A stretch of DNA of 64,000 nt from Bolinopsis microptera (taxonomy: Eukaryota > Ctenophora > Tentaculata > Lobata > Bolinopsidae), in NCBI RefSeq assembly GCF_026151205.1, contig NC_087081.1, positions 15,288,340 through 15,352,339 on the forward strand, written 5' to 3'. Under the pieces are notes generated by a model that saw only the letters and a list, made by a program, of their open reading frames with translations, was not told the origin of the DNA and ran no database searches. Made by a program: the position numbers and the translations under genes. Shown one piece after another: positions 23,966 through 35,667 of the stretch. The first letter of the stretch is position 1; every line of letters begins with the position of its first letter.

Positions 23966-24068
23966 ACGTAAAGAAAATGAATTTAATCATTTAATTCAAC
24001 AAACTAATTTGGAAAATCTCGACTTTAAAATAAAACATAAACTACATCCCCAGCAATACTGCAATGGT

Positions 24069-24998
24069 TTAGCATCTGTAAGTAAACGATGTCTTCTTCT
24101 TGTCTTTCTTTGCTTTCTCAAACGAAGACCTCAACTCGCATCTCATCTTACCTTTTTTCTCGAGACAAGTCAAAGTCTTACACTCACCGTGAGCATTACA
24201 CGCTGCCTTGGCTTGGTCCACGGTTCCCACAATATAGCCCAACTTTCCTCCGTCTTTGTACTTGATCTTCTCTTCTGTTTCCCAGCATTCTTCTTTGTAC
24301 TCCTGACATGGAACTTCAATGTCAGCGCAGGTCCCATCAACGACGGTTACATCCCCTACCAGTTCCTGGGCCAGAATATCAGCGTAAGAGATGACGGGGT
24401 CCTCCTCAGTAGAGCCGTATCCACAAAGACCCGCCTGGTAGAGAGAAGCCACCTCTGTAGAGTCAAGGGCATAGTCCCACACGTTTATGTTGTAGAGCTC
24501 ACCAACGTAGGCTTGGTTGGCGCTGAACCCTCCTCCAACACTGTCCTGCTCCTGTCCGATAACCAGGTTACCTCCTGCCCTCAAACTTTCACCCTTCTTA
24601 AGGTTCTCTTGAGTCGCTGCTGCTTCTCCGTCGATACTGATGACAGCTACTCCACTCTCTGAATCCCAGGTTGCACAGTTGTGGACCCACTGGTATGTTA
24701 GTGGCACCTGACTGTAAACGTAAGCTGACTTCACGTAGAACGCGGAGTTACCCACGATGATCTCATTGTCGGATTCTGATACTGCGTAGCTGAACCAGTA
24801 TCTACCTGTTCTCCTTTCCAGGAAGCTGTTCTTCTTCCAAGCGCATACGGTCAGTCCAGTCAGCTCAGGAAGGTCAGGGTTGAAGCTGATGTAGTTTGCT
24901 GTGCTGGCTGTGGGGAAGTTGAGGATCTTGTTGTGGGTTTCTCCGTTACTGGTGACCAGTCCCACCACTGATAGTAGAGTTGTCAGAGCAAAAATCAT
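24069..24998 (-). CDS. Secreted pentraxin with Cys-rich C-terminal tail (D)
   Basis: Single uninterrupted 309-aa frame. Residues 1-17 form a signal peptide. Residues about 25-195 are a canonical pentraxin domain: Cys52 and Cys108 for the conserved disulfide, FSYA followed by DNEI (69-80), the family signature HNCATWDS (106-113, fitting H-x-C-x-[ST]-W-x-[ST]) and the calcium-binding QEQD (149-152) before VGELYNINVWD. Residues about 224-309 add a tail with at least eight cysteines ending in YRC, of a pattern reminiscent of PAN/apple-like modules (weak). Pentraxins are calcium-dependent, multimeric pattern-recognition proteins; that role is inferred. It shares with A-C the post-domain pattern AGxC...DIL...G-x-V...C, so they are probably paralogues. 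The start at 24998 is the only Met giving a leader. A TATAAA lies 70 nt upstream. Confidence 0.93.
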   Translation of the reverse strand: MIFALTTLLSVVGLVTSNGETHNKILNFPTASTANYISFNPDLPELTGLTVCAWKKNSFLERRTGRYWFSYAVSESDNEIIVGNSAFYVKSAYVYSQVPLTYQWVHNCATWDSESGVAVISIDGEAAATQENLKKGESLRAGGNLVIGQEQDSVGGGFSANQAYVGELYNINVWDYALDSTEVASLYQAGLCGYGSTEEDPVISYADILAQELVGDVTVVDGTCADIEVPCQEYKEECWETEEKIKYKDGGKLGYIVGTVDQAKAACNAHGECKTLTCLEKKGKMRCELRSSFEKAKKDKKKTSFTYRC

Positions 24999-25067
24999 CC
25001 TGTCGTATTGGAGAAAGTGAATAGTAATAATGAATTTATCGTTATTGCTGTCTGTTATATACGAATG

Positions 25068-25073
25068 TTTATA
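25068..25073 (-). promoter_or_regulatory. Candidate TATA box of gene D
   Basis: TATAAA on the minus strand about 70 nt before the start codon of gene D, which would place transcription start about 40 nt before the ATG. Position and motif only. Confidence 0.4.
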
Positions 25074-25079
25074 TTTCTA

Positions 25080-27596
25080 TCCTGAAAGCAAACTTTCTGA
25101 AATTCTTCCAAAGAATACATGAATATGGGAGCGTTCACATATGACGTCAGCAGCCGAGGGGGTAGGGGGTTTGGAAATGCTTACGGTTGCTGACGGGAGG
25201 GGAGCGGGGGGTCTGAGCCTAGCTGACGTCAGCAGAAATGCGCTCCTACTAAATCGCTCGCCCAAATTTTAAGAAAATTCTTGTGAAAAGGCCCCTTTGG
25301 GTATTAAATTGATCTAAACCGGTGTATTTTTGGACGCTGATTCCGAATCACCCCCATGATGTAGGGTAAAAACGCTTCCCTGAAGAGTTATGGGCAAACA
25401 CGCGACAGGCTAGTAAAACACGAATCCGATTGTTTAAGACTCAGGTTAGGGTTAAAGTTGTGATAAGGGTTATGGATAGCTTTGGGGTTATGGTTAGGGT
25501 TAGGGTTGGGATTAGGGTTTATGTAAAACCGTTTTATACGGCTGCAAAACCATAAAAACCAAAGTCACGTGAAATTTTTGGGCGAGCGAATTAGTAAAAG
25601 CCGCAAAAATGTAACGTGAATTTTGGCAAACATTTTTGTTTCCAATCAATTTTATTAATATTAACAATGAAACTTTGCTACTTTCCTTAATATTAGTACC
25701 TGGGTGAACTGAAATCTGTTGACCAACTGTTTAAATCAGTCGCATACTAATTTTTCCTGCCTACAGTAAACCCGTCAGCATTTTTATACGAAAAACTTTC
25801 TAATCGCACTGATCAACTCAAGGCGTACTCAGCTCAAAACGTGAAAAATCGAAAATGAGTTCAAAGTTTAGTACTAAATTATGAATGATATGGTTTATTA
25901 AGCATAGCTGCAGTACACAGTAGTCAGTTTACTACCGCCCTCATCAGATACAAATTTTAATTGTGGCAGTGCAATTGTTTCATATTGTAGCTCAAACTTG
26001 GCTCTCCTTCAAAGTTTTATTTATGTTGGTTTTGTACCCATAAACTTTTAATAACTTTTACGTCTTTGTTTTTCGGAGTCAGTCGATACGTTCCCTCATC
26101 GCATCATGTCCTAATACCACCTAGGCCTAGTCATAGTATATTATATAGTAGGTAGTGCGCCATCGACATGACAGTGAGCCGCGTGTGCCGACTGTAGGAT
26201 GGTTTTTTAGCGCTTATTTAGGCCAGCACAAAATTCTTGAAACAAATGCGTATTGAGTAACCTTCCCTTGATTCAATTTTAACAAAAATTGGTTAGCTTA
26301 CTCATAGACTTACAAGAAAAGTGTCCAAAAAATTTAATTTTAAATGTTAAATGTTAAAGCATATCCAACCATCAAACATTCTGTTACACTTACAGCTAAA
26401 AGCAGCGTATTTTGCCCCATTTTGCCCCATTTTCATCACTATATCAACTCTTGTATCACGTCGTGACCTTGTATCACGTTGCGACCCCCACGGTCGTTTC
26501 ACTATGGTCGTCCTGACGATACAGGGGGAGCCGCGCACTTCGTGCGCGGCGGGTCATACAACGTATGACAATCGTGACCCCCATCGTCGTTTCACTGTAC
26601 ACTGTAGAGTTTCTCATTTCTACGATACAGGGGGAGCCGCGCATTCGTGCGCGGCGGGTTAACGGGTGATCGATACTCGTAAAACTAAAATATCTGTTCC
26701 ATATATCCGTCGACGCGGACGAGTCAAACTCGGCGCGCGTCCTGGTAGGTTGTAAACCTACAAGCGGCGGGTCATACAACGTATGACAATTCAACTTTGA
26801 TATCCAATTGTATCACGTTGCGACCCCCACGGTCGTTTCACTATGGGAACGTTCAAATATTGTGACGTTAGCAGCCGAGGGGAAGGACGGGTTTGAAAAT
26901 GACTCAGAAAACCTTACCGCCTGCTGGGCTTGCTAGAGGTGATAGATTTTCAACAGCACGTTTGGCGTCGCGCGTCACATCGAGTTTACCTTTCGCACGC
27001 TGCATTTAGTTTAGTAGTCATGACAACGACATGACTTTGCAAAGTTTAAAAGCTGTGACCTTTTATTTAGCCAAAAATCAAACTTTTCGGTTTAATTCAG
27101 AATCTAAGTTGTCCCAAATTGTGCTCCTGGGGAGCCTCCTTTAAATTTACGAGACGGAAATTTTGTTGAAATCCGAAGGTTCTATCTATTTTACTTTTGG
27201 AGATATTCCCCGGCTGGTAGGGTTTGCTGGGGATGAACGGGGGCCGGGGGTTGATGGTTGAGCCTTGCAGAAATTTAACGTGAATTTTAGCAAAAATTGT
27301 TGGTTCAAATTGATTTTATTATTAATAAAACTTCGCTAATTTCCTTAATATTAGTACTTCGGTGAACTTAACTTTGTTGACCAACTGTTTATATCAGTCG
27401 TTTGGAGGACTTCGCCGCTTCGACGTGCCGCGCAAACTAGCATTCTTGCTTCGCATCGAAAAGACGAGATTGGGGTTGACACCGTCGTGTCAATCAAATC
27501 AGTTGCATATTAATTTTTTCTGCTTACACCCGCGCCGCGCCGTTAGTATTTTTATACCCCCTCGCTGGCTGACGGGAGGGGTAGGTATTATTATTA
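25080..27596. other. Repeat-rich intergenic region between gene D and the second duplication
   Basis: No gene is supported. It holds GACGTCAGCAGCCGAGGGG blocks near 25144 and a variant near 26860, a TTAGGG-like tract (25444-25520), a relative of the 2520-2865 repeat (25890-26110), one end of the GTGCGCC transposon family (26155-26260), and two GC-rich hairpins of the type GCCGCGCAC...GTGCGCGGC (26530-26550 and 26636-26656) each preceded by a GATACAGGGGGA motif. Confidence 0.5.
25444..25520. repeat. Degenerate TTAGGG-like tract
   Basis: Several GGTTAGGGTT units interspersed with variants (GTTATGG, GTTGGGA). It matches the metazoan telomere motif imperfectly and is internal to the contig, so it is an interstitial telomere-like repeat. 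Confidence 0.7.
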
Positions 27597-29513
27597 AGTA
27601 AGGGAGTTAAAAAGGCAAGGGGGTCTGGCGGATGCTGACGTCATTAGGGGGGTGTGTGTCACTAAATGTTCGACAGAAATACGTTAAAATACGTAAAGTT
27701 TCCGATCAATAAGCCCAAAAAAATTGAATTTAGACCCTGTTAAATATTGTTTGGAATACGTCTAAAATTTGTCTGAAATACGCGCGCAAATCAAATTAAC
27801 GCCGCGTATTTTGAATTTGTTGAATCTTCTGAGCGTTAAAATTGTTTTTACTCCACAGTGGAAATCGAAATACGCGAATTTTCGGCAACAAATACGTTTG
27901 CTTGAAACGCTACGTATTTAACAGCATTGGTATGCCCCGCCCGGAATGAAAGGTTCTTAGTTGTCGGTCATCGAACCGTTTCAAGGCGTACAGTGCGAAC
28001 CTTGAGCGACCTGATGTTGAAGTGGTCGTTGTAGACTCAGCTCACTACCTCTACATGCTCTCAGACAGAATAGGAGTCATGCTCATCAGACATATTATGT
28101 TCACTGCTATGCCGCTAATAAGCACTTTTTCTTGAAAAGCCAACACGAAGGTTGACGTTTGCGTCAACTCTCCTATTGTTGCCAACAGGCAACGTTAAGC
28201 AACTGATTAAGCAAGGTAAAAATACACTAAAAGTGTTAGCAAAACTATAGATGCGCAGAAATGTTTCATTGCTCAAGAGGATTAAGTTGATAGGAGTAAA
28301 TAGCCAAGTCGAAGTAATTTATAATTATAACTAAGTAAACTGTGAGATGAGTTCTCTTTCTAGGCGGGGATTCAGCCGTTTTTGAGTCGGTACGTAACAG
28401 CTGCATAACAATAGTCCTCGCTCGTTCATTTGGCCTGAATGTCTCAATCCTTTAGATTCAAATCTCAACTACATTATTTAATCATCTAAAAGTTTCATTA
28501 TCGTCGGTCTTGCACCGAGGGCTGAATTTGACGACCTAACCAATTGTTTAATCTTCCAGCTCTCAAACTTTTGAAGTTTAGACTGTCCCTCATTATTTGC
28601 CAAACTTTGAAATTGTTGTTTTCTTGAGAACCAATAACACTATGAAGGAGAGCTAAGTTCGAGCTAGAAGTAGAATATGAAACAATTGCATTGCCACACG
28701 TGAAATGTTTATCTGATGAGGGCGGTAGTAAACTGACCAGTACCACAGCTATAACAAACCATGTATGATTATAATTAAACCATATCATTAACAATAGGGG
28801 GGCCGACATCTTATTCTAACTAGCTAACCCAACTATAACCGTCCAAAAGCAGTCGAATAATCAATAGGCAGATCCAATCACGGTGAATATGGTATCGCAA
28901 TGGCTTATACGAGAACCAGCCCATTTCGGACCCAGCTCACGTTTGTTATACTTATGTGACCACATGCCGAGAGCTCAAACATTTCTTAATATTATACTTT
29001 ATAATACACAGCTACTTACTAAACTGTCATATGAACCCTACCAGGTTCTTGGTTGTCCGGCTGTTAGGATGGCTAGAATATCAAATATGGATCACATCAC
29101 AAATGACACGTCACTGATTGGGCCATGTGATGTGATACCTGCGGGAGCCTGAATGAGAGGTTCTTAGTTGTCGGTCACCGTTTCTGAACCGTCGTCTTCA
29201 CTCGTGTTAAGCGGTTAATAACGGGAATTAAATGGGGCTCTATTCATAACTCACGAATTTTAACGCATCCGAAACCGCAAGTTCCATTTAAAGTTTCTAT
29301 CTCACCCATCCATCTTCAATATCCGAGACCGTAACTGTGGCCTTAATTTAACACATTAAACACGATACCCGCGCACTTTAGCTCAAACCTGATAATGTAT
29401 TCTCCTTTAAATCGGGTATAATTATACAAAAAGTAATTATTACACTGTAAAGTGTGAACCTTATCTATCAGAAACCTATTAATGTTTCCTTGTTCTTAGT
29501 TTATTCTAAGGAC

Positions 29514-29929
29514 TGTCCGACCAGAGATGAATTTGGAGAAGGTAGGCATGTTGATAGAATGCGATACTATTTCTATAACATATAATCTTCTCGTATATAT
29601 ACCTAAGAACACTTGATCGGCTCACTCCCGTTGCATGCCTTTGGCACGTACGTCTCACATCCCTAGATACGAGAACCCCCCTTTAGCAAGAGCTCCCGTC
29701 CCTAATGTGATATACGAGTCGAGCGGTCAAATCTTAAAGATCATGTTTACTTCTTAATGAACTGCTATGATGTACATGTGAACTCTACCCTGTATCTAGC
29801 CCATTTCTAGGTCAGTTAAATCCTACTGATGGATCACATCACTAATTATACGTCACTAATTAGTGATATGATCTGATCTCCCTGGGCCCCCTAGTAATGA
29901 GGGGGCCTGGCCGTCGGCCTCCCGTCGAT
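29514..29929. mobile_element. About 416-bp block specific to duplication copy 2
   Basis: Copies 1 and 3 of the flank run straight from TTATTATAAGGACT (near 4140) through AACTGTGATACC to GTCGATGTGACAACG; here that short stretch is replaced by 29514-29929. It includes an ATCACATCACTAATTA/TAATTAGTGATATGAT inverted repeat and a GGCCCCC...GGGGGCC hairpin (29885-29908). Type unknown. Confidence 0.45.
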
Positions 29930-31177
29930 GTGACAACGAATTTTGAGGTTTCGCAAATAAAAATAGTCAAAGAAAATTGTGAGCATGATTGGAAATTGTA
30001 CTTATTAATGATTTTCATAAAAGTTACAACAAAGTCTTCATGTTATGTATCCTGGGTTTGGACAGGTAAACAGGTTATGACATTTATATTGTGTAGCTGC
30101 AATGAGCAATCCCAACTTCATTCGATTTGAATTTGATGAAGCAAGCTTACATTTACAATTACATTTCTCTTCTTTTCAGCTAAATGAAAGTTGAGCCTCG
30201 CTTCACTATTTAGTGCCACCTCAGACCTTAGCGTGAATAATTAAGTCCGTGAAAATAATGTCTGTGGCATTAAGCACCCTACGCGCGTGGGGTGGACTCC
30301 TGGGGTGGACTTTTATTCAGCGCGTATTTTGTAGCCTGTTCAACTTGACGTTTTGAATCGTTACTATCTCAATGTCACAGATACACAGAATGTGAGGTGA
30401 TCATCTTAAAGAGAAACGTCTCAGCTTTCACCTGGTGTAAAGTTTATCTTTGTTCTCAAAATATAGCTCGCTCAGTGTGCAACAGAAGTTGACATTACAA
30501 TAACCACGTCTGCGACCGGTCGTCAGATACCGGAGTCTTGCACAAAATTGGGTCCCTAAATTAAAATTCTATGACACAGTTACCATGCAGAAATGTCTGG
30601 AGTAACATTTGGTGAAAATTTGAAGGGTCTACTGTTAATATTGCAAAAGTTATTGAAAACAAACTAGCTTAATCAGAAGTTTTTGGGAAAATTTCAAATT
30701 TTGTACGTAGTGGGGTCTACTGGGGTGGACTCTCGTGACGCGCATCTGATGGCGTGGCTTTTTCAACAGCAGTCAGTACGGCCAATATCAGAGCACAAAT
30801 TATTGTGAGTAAGACCTTAATGGTCAGCTATGAACCCCTCACTAGAATAGTAACCGTATCTAAAAACAAGGAAATGTTATTCCGTCAAAGCTCAAATTTT
30901 TTACTCTTCTCAGTGCAGTTACTATGAATGTACTAGCTAAGTATCGTTGATCGTAGCTGCATTACACAGTAGAAGGTAACCAAGGAAGACTGCTGATTAA
31001 CGAAGCAATTTCAACGTGAACAGTTCCAAAATACATAATCATGGCGACGATAGTTCAACTTGAACCTTTATAGTTTTTACAGTCTAAGATCACAATAAAA
31101 TCACGTGAACTGCGAATCACAAAATCAAATCACTCAAATCTGATACAGTCCCGTTACAGTACGCTTTCGTGACAACC

Positions 31178-32248
31178 TCAACGCTTAAAAAAATAAATAT
31201 TCTGCAGTCTTGTGACCACCGATGGCCCTAACTCTCCCTTGTCCGCGAGGAACATCGTTGCGACCATGGGTTTCAGTTCTTTGTTCTTCCCACTCGGCTT
31301 CGATAGATCGAATTGGCTGGAAGTCAATCTATCAGAAAGACCTTTGTCGATCTCAGGGGCGTGGTAAATTGTGGATGTCGGAGTATAAAGCTTCCTGAAA
31401 AGATTGAGACATTCACTCGGTCTGTTGTAAATATCGAATAGTCCTTGTAGGCCGAGATTTAATTTATGTTGGGTTTGATAACTAGAGAAGGCGATTTGAT
31501 ATTCATTGATAGTATAAGAGTATAAGCATATAAGCATAAGTGATAAGTTTATAAACCCCCTTTATGGTACCTCGATATCAGTATTGAGTAATCATCACTC
31601 AAAATCTACTTATTAAATTTATTAACTAAACAAGTTAATGTATTACCGTCCTAGAGAGGTTTTCCTGAGAATTTGAAGTCTCTGTAGGTTGCTGACATGT
31701 CTACTAAGCTCTTCGATTGAGGAGTTTTGGACCCCTCGGCGGTCCAAATGATTTATAATGCAGTGGGCATTTTCAACATCTATCGAGCTAAACGCCCTCG
31801 CAGCATAACCTGTAGAGAATGAACATGTCATCAATGCAAAGTTCAATGATAAAAATCAGAGTGTCCGATTTCAACGGGCAGAATTCGAATATCATGGCCT
31901 TGGGGAATGGACTATTTTTTGTCGATTTTACTAACCAAACTGGCAAATGATTGTTGATTTTCGTCACTAGTCTAAAATGAAAGCAAACGTTCGGCCGAAC
32001 ATTTACATGATTAAAAACTTACCGGTTTCTTTCGTTATTATGTACAGACATAGCCGGGCTTGGGTTCCGCATACGATATCTTCTATCAGATTAAAGTTGA
32101 ACCCAGAAAAGCAAACTGATACCTTTTCCATGAGCATCTCGTGTAGTACCATCATCATTTCGATTCTGATATCAGCTGCAAAATTCGTCTATTACTAAAT
32201 GCTAGCTTTTCGAACTTCGTATCTTGGAAATAACAACTTCTATGAAAG

Positions 32249-32303
<55 letters not shown>

Positions 32304-32387
32304 GCACAGAGACACACTCACACACACACACACAGACGCACAGAGACACACACTCACTCACACACACACACACAGACAGACAGACAC

Positions 32388-32440
<53 letters not shown>

Positions 32441-33913
32441 TACACACACCCACAAACACATACAGACATAGACACACAGACACAGCATAAACACAGACAC
32501 ACAAAGACACAGACGGACACACAGACAGACACAGATACACACAGACATACACACACACCCACAAACACACCCACAAACACACACAGACACATACACATAC
32601 ACACACAGACACATACACACACAGACACACACACATAAACACACATAGTTCACTTCAGTACACTACATTACAATTACAGACACACGCAGTACAATCAGAG
32701 ACACACACTCGATACAAAGACAGACACAGGCACAAACACACAGAGTACACTTCAGTACAATCACAGACGCAGGCACAAAGACATATACAAGAAGAGCAGA
32801 TTGAAGTACCTTCATTTGCAGATGTTGACGCATTGATCTGTGGGATATGTTCTTCAGTCTGTAACTGATCATCTGCTAGAACTGTCTCATCTGGATCAAC
32901 CGGAGGAGTATCTTCCGGCAGGAGTCTGAGTGGGTCTATCGGGACAGCCATGGATCGCTCTCCGTACCTTGCTGAAATAAAGACAAAGGTCAACGACGGA
33001 TGTCGCATGTCAGTCCTGTAACTAAATGTAATGCAAAATAGTGAATAAATAATTTTTACATCTGAACGATTGTTCATTGATTCTTTGAATCTGTTCATTG
33101 ATTCAAAGAATCAATGAACAAAAGTTCAGGATTTTACCTTCTGTTAAGCTGTTAGCACTGACTCTAGCCCCCTCTCCCTACAAAACGACCATATCTCGGG
33201 CTGAAGCTTTCAACCGTCTTGCCTCAGCAGCCATCTAGCACAGTCGACCTGTCCTGTTAATTATGTGATCATCAAGTTACCAAATTTAATCCTTCAATAT
33301 TCAAATAATTGATTATCAGACAAAACAGAGTTTAGAGCTCGACGTATGCTTCAGGGTTTCACACTGTGCTGTTATCAAACGCATGACTAAAACCTCTTGC
33401 TACTATTACCAATGTTAGATAAACCCATATTGTTAAGCGGTCAAATGATTTACCTGAGTTGATCGCGTCCATGAAAGGGTTCAACTGCGCTCTGTCCAGC
33501 TTGTTAATGTCCGCTCCAGCAGCCAGCAGTGCCTCCGCCTCCGTCACTCTCCCTGCTTTGCATGGCCAGTGAAGCGTAGAGCTCCCCTCTAAGCTCTGTG
33601 ACGATCCGACGAAGGATCCAGATTCCCTTCTTTTCTCTTGAGATTGCTTCAATTCTTCCTGGAGTATGCGGATTACCATTTTATACTTCCATACAGGGCG
33701 CGTGAACAATCAGCAATGAATTATCAATTAATCAATCTAGTTTTTGAGTAAAAAGTCCACAGATTGTGATACATTGGATTTGATATTGGAAAAGACATGG
33801 CTTACCAAGTACCTTTTCATGTGCTTTTTGGAGGACAGGGATGACTTATTCCTGCGTGCCATTTCACCATAACTATCTGCTGTAACAGCAAAAATTAGAA
33901 TTATGTCGGACAT
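31178..33913 (-). CDS. Six-exon gene with an ankyrin-like repeat inside the TIR element
   Basis: Exons 33806-33913, 33454-33658, 32810-32971, 32023-32175, 31647-31809 and 31178-31394; every junction has GT-AG and matching phase (0,1,1,1,2), and the total is 1008 nt, 335 aa plus stop. Residues about 62-104 contain [13 protein letters not shown] and NPFMDAI, an ankyrin-repeat pattern; the rest (Pro/Asp-rich linker, then two helical exons) is not recognised. Alternatives: acceptor 33685 instead of 33658 (adds 9 aa), or start at 33934. CAGCAG near 33876-33881 could also be an acceptor if an upstream exon exists. The promoter would lie between the right TIR and 33914. It is probably a captured host gene, or cargo; it has none of the features of a transposase. 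Confidence 0.65.
32250..32650. repeat. CA/CAGA microsatellite
   Basis: About 400 bp of (CA)n merging into (CAGA)n and mixed ACAC/CAGA motifs, in intron 3 of the ankyrin-like gene. The long Cys/Val frames on the minus strand and Thr/His frames on the plus strand here are translations of the repeat. Confidence 0.97.
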
Positions 33914-35667
33914 AATTCTAAAAAATTGGAACATTGTAGTTAATCAGTGTGGTGCTAACAACAGAGAGCGATTTGAACGGTAGGCAATTTCATAAATTTC
34001 ATTAACTCGATATAAGGATGATTGGAACAGGCTAAAATCTACAATGTGGCATTAATAACTGGCTATATCGCTGCATTAAACGATTAAAGTATTGCTAACT
34101 ATGGATATTCTAAGTGATCTAGGCAGAGGGGAACCGGCACAGCCTGATTGCGTTGTCTTCACTTTCAGTGACTAAGTTTCACGATAGAAAGGGGAGTAGG
34201 GGATTATGACGGAGTGAAATTTATTTAGCAGGGCAAACAAAAAACAACTGACAGCACTGAGCAAGTGAACTGGAAAATTGAGGAACGAAAATAACAGTGG
34301 TTGTCAGCCCTTTCCGTAGCAATCAGGATTTCCCAGGAGATCGATCAGGCAATCAGGATTTCCCACGAGAATGCTCGAGTCAACGCGCGCACTTGTGTCA
34401 CGTGACGGCCACGTGACGCTCTAATCGTTGTCACGTGATACAGAAGGGAGGTTCCTATAGCGTCGATCTCGACAAGAGGGAGTTTCTCACGGTTTATCTT
34501 CAATAACTATCGCTATTTTTATAGTAGAGAGTTGAAACTTTCACCAAATGTTTCCCTAGACATTTCTGCATGGTAACTGTGTCATAGAATTTTAATTTAG
34601 GGACCCAATTTTGTGCAACACTCCGGTATCTGACGACCGGTCGCGGACTTGGTTATTGTATTGTCAACTTCTATTGCACACTGAGCGAGCTATATTTTGA
34701 GTGCAAAGATAAACTTTACACCAGGTGAAAGCTGAGACGTTTCTCTTTAAGATGATCACCTCACATTCTGTGTATCTGTGACATTGAGATAGTAACGATT
34801 CAAAACGTCAAGTTGAACAGGCTACAAAATACGCGCTGAATAAAAGTCCACCCCAGGAGTCCACCCCACGCGCGTAGGGTGTTAAGGTCCGTGAATAATA
34901 AAGTCCGGTAATTATTTCCATCAATTTTAGTGTGTGTGTCCCTACATATGCGTAGATATGTGTGTAGCTGATTACTATATTAGTTTATTAGTATACTAGG
35001 ACAAATATAATCACTCCTCAGTCACATTCTAGAATATAGCGAATATAGCGACCCAATTTATATCAAAGATTCTCAATGATTGTCATCGAGAACATGTTAT
35101 TCGGTAATATTTTTATTCAAATATTTTTATTTAAGATATTAAATTTAGACATGTCCTATTTGAACTTAAACGAGTGTTATCTCCAATGTAACCTTCAAGG
35201 AAAAATCTTCGTTGGTTATCAACAAAAAAACTGTTCATTCATGTTGTTGAATCAGATAATTGAGAAACTTTAATTTTCAAAAGAGTTTGAGAACACAACT
35301 AAATATTTACATAAATTGCACAAACATTATTAAAATCAAATGTTTTTTACATCCAGAAAATGTTCTAGTCAAGCAAAAGAATTAAAAGTTATTGAGCTGC
35401 TAACGATTAATGATTAATCAAATCAACTTCGCTTAACGTAAACAAAACTATTGTATGAGTATCATGCTGTAGGCAAGGTTACCACTTTATGCTCTTCAAT
35501 AGTAAAACATGCTTGCACAGATGGAAATAATTGACTGACGAACCATTTTTAATCAGAAAATGTCAAGAATGAAGAATTGGAAATGTCATTGTTCCTGCCT
35601 AAAAGAAATAATCGTCCTTCTTATTGTGAAGTCAAGTCCTTGACTTGGTGAGTAGTGCAGGTCAAGC

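Larger units (their letters stand above)
30275..34881. mobile_element. 4.6-kb TIR element carrying a spliced ankyrin-like gene
   Basis: Terminal inverted repeats of about 350 bp (30275-30625 and 34533-34881) start CACCCTACGCGCG; roughly the outer 178 bp are identical, the inner part has scattered mismatches. TTAAG is duplicated at 30270-30274 and 34882-34886, and the unoccupied site, with a single TTAAG, is present in both other copies of the flank (near 4838 and 23308). The interior holds one six-exon minus-strand gene and a long CA/CAGA microsatellite. No transposase, integrase or polymerase is visible, so it is non-autonomous or its enzyme is unrecognised. A 5-bp TTAAG duplication with CACCC ends does not match piggyBac (TTAA) cleanly; I leave the superfamily open. 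Confidence 0.85.

Noticed and set aside
32155-32653. Several overlapping long frames rich in Cys/Val or Thr/His
   Set aside because: They translate the CA/CAGA microsatellite; all frames stay open only because the repeat lacks stops.
30275-34881. Assignment of the TIR element to piggyBac because of TTAA at the target
   Set aside because: With TTAA as target duplication the two ends are not symmetric; TTAAG with CACCC ends fits exactly, and no piggyBac transposase is present.
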